A stretch of DNA of 64,000 nt, taken from assembly GCA_023436885.1 (NCBI GenBank), contig JAEZHI010000034.1, forward strand, positions 434,001-498,000, read 5' to 3'. This stretch comes from Pseudomonadota bacterium. Its GTDB lineage: Bacteria; Pseudomonadota; Alphaproteobacteria; Rhizobiales; Pleomorphomonadaceae. How positions within the stretch are numbered: the stretch's first letter is position 1; each line of letters opens with the position of its first letter. Shown here in pieces: positions 63,381 through 64,000 of this stretch. The notes beneath the pieces were generated by a model. The model did no database searches. It was not told where the DNA came from and saw only the letters and a program-made list of their open reading frames with translations. The translations under genes and the position numbers were made by a program.

Positions 63381-63676
63381 CCATCGATCCCGTCAATCTG
63401 GCGGCCGTCCTGGCCATGGGCGCGCTAACTTACATGACCCGCATCCTCGGCTTCCTGATAGCCGACCGGCTGCCCAGGTCGGGACCGATACGGGTTGCCC
63501 TCGACGCGCTGCCGCCCGCTGTTCTGGTGGCCGTCGTCGCGCCTATCATCATGTCGGGTCCAGTCGAAGCTGCGGCCGGTCTTGTCGTGCTGGTGCTGGC
63601 ATTACGGTTGCCGCTGATCGCCACCGTCGTTGCTGGCGTCGCTGTTGCCGCCTTTCTGCGGCTTGCCTTTCTCTAG
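63377..63676 (+). CDS. azlD: AzlD, branched-chain amino acid exporter small subunit
   Basis: A 99-residue protein with three or four membrane helices (NLAAVLAMGALTYMTRILGF, ALDALPPAVLVAVVAPIIMS, LVVLVLALRLPLIATVVAGV). It is the small partner of AzlC and begins within its stop codon (ATGA). The stop codon TAG (63674-63676) is the left end of an intergenic repeat element, so the C-terminus may have been set by its insertion or by its origin. Confidence 0.92.
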   Translation: MTIDPVNLAAVLAMGALTYMTRILGFLIADRLPRSGPIRVALDALPPAVLVAVVAPIIMSGPVEAAAGLVVLVLALRLPLIATVVAGVAVAAFLRLAFL

Positions 63677-63777
63677 CGCATTGTGCGGAAAAGCGGGAAC
63701 CGATTTTCCGAAAAAACAACGCGAGAACAAGAACCTATGGCATTCTGGCGAACCAGAGTTCGTCGGAAATGCTCTAG
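63673..63777. repeat. Hyphomicrobiales-type intergenic repeat (about 105 bases)
   Basis: Ends are ctagcgcatt and aatgctctag, inverted with one mismatch. Inside are gcggaaaagcgggaacc and gattttccg, then aaaacaacgcgagaacaag, a wording I recognise as a repeat common between genes in this order (GCGGAAAAGTGGGAACCGGTTTTCCG type). It overlaps the azlD stop codon and lies ahead of the ftsZ terminator. Confidence 0.6.
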
Positions 63778-63802
63778 TCAGGTTCGCCCAACCCAAAAGC
63801 AG

Positions 63803-63832
63803 CGGGCCCACGAAGTCGCCTTCGCGGGCCCG
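63803..63832 (-). terminator. ftsZ terminator
   Basis: Arms cgggcccacgaag and cttcgcgggcccg pair with one mismatch around tcgc, 24 bases past the ftsZ stop codon. The reverse-strand copy is followed by ctgcttttgg, a weak T tract. Confidence 0.65.
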
Positions 63833-63855
63833 TTATCTTTACGCTTTAAGCGAGA

Positions 63856-64000
63856 TCACTTGCGACGCAGGAACGCCGGGATCTCCATGTCGTCGTCAGC
63901 GGCGCGCGGCGCCGGCTGCGGAGCCATGCGCCCCTGCTGGTCGAGACGACCGGCGGCACCCTGCGGCGCCACGGCGGGACGCTGCTTGGCGAACTCGCTG
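63856..64000 (-). CDS. ftsZ: Cell division protein FtsZ, C-terminal end (5' part outside window)
   Basis: The last 47 codons of a reverse-strand gene read FAKQRPAVAPQGAAGRLDQQ, then GRMAPQPAPRAADDD and MEIPAFLRRK. The final IPAFLRR is the conserved C-terminal peptide of FtsZ that binds FtsA and other partners; the Gln/Pro/Ala-rich part is the flexible linker. The tubulin-like domain is beyond the window. FtsZ forms the division ring. Confidence 0.93.
   Translation of the reverse strand, partial: SEFAKQRPAVAPQGAAGRLDQQGRMAPQPAPRAADDDMEIPAFLRRK

Overview
The window is a GC-rich stretch of ordinary chromosome from an alphaproteobacterium of the Hyphomicrobiales (Rhizobiales). The support is a circularly permuted tmRNA gene (reverse strand, about 30430-30765), an alpha-type SspB adaptor with its DUF4169 partner, a BA14K-family protein, the ftsZ / lpxC / bamD / recN / ligA gene set, and roughly 100-base intergenic repeats of a type common in this order. 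The genus cannot be fixed from the sequence alone.

Layout. 1-2.5 kb: the end of one chemoreceptor gene followed by a second whose signalling half is nearly identical. 2.6-9.1 kb: an accessory segment with a Cys-rich copper-storage protein, a membrane acyltransferase, a large exported lectin-like protein, and a LysR-regulated operon (broken carboxymuconolactone decarboxylase, PNPOx-like protein, DUF1348 protein). 9.1-11.1 kb: a decayed, AT-richer stretch holding a remnant of the lectin-like gene and a frameshifted methyltransferase, ending at tRNA-Lys(CUU). 11.3-15.5 kb: PhzF, BA14K, Nudix and a third chemoreceptor. 15.9-29.1 kb: ilvC, fumC, several small regulators beside their targets, a racemase, pdxJ, ilvB-ilvN under a leader-peptide attenuator, miaA, serB and a TSUP permease. 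29.1-30.8 kb: sspB operon, two tandem palindromic elements and ssrA. 30.9-43.6 kb: ClC channel, thyA, DUF4424, then a reverse-strand envelope block (DegP, HflK/HflC/DUF2065, folA, GNAT, AsmA). 43.9-59.9 kb: mostly forward genes for DNA metabolism and envelope biogenesis (LysE, ligA, UvrD/PcrA helicase, 5'-nucleotidase, prmA, aminopeptidase P, lpxC, bamD, recN). 59.9-64 kb: XRE regulator with divergent SDR gene, pncA, azlCD behind twin operators, and the 3' end of ftsZ on the reverse strand.

How the genes work together. Branched-chain amino acid synthesis is represented by ilvB/ilvN and ilvC; the attenuator upstream of ilvB encodes an 18-residue peptide with a Leu-Leu-Val-Val-Leu run. Protein quality control clusters as sspB (ClpXP delivery), tmRNA (ribosome rescue), degP and hflKC (FtsH control). 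Envelope and division genes are lpxC, bamD, asmA-like and ftsZ. No CRISPR array, prophage, intact transposase or obvious defence system is present. The most interesting material is regulatory and structural: the ilv attenuator, a MerR-type stretched promoter, the twin operator before azlC, paired palindromes beside ssrA, two genes that appear to start at CTG, a duplicated ilvC tail, and a decayed patch beside tRNA-Lys.
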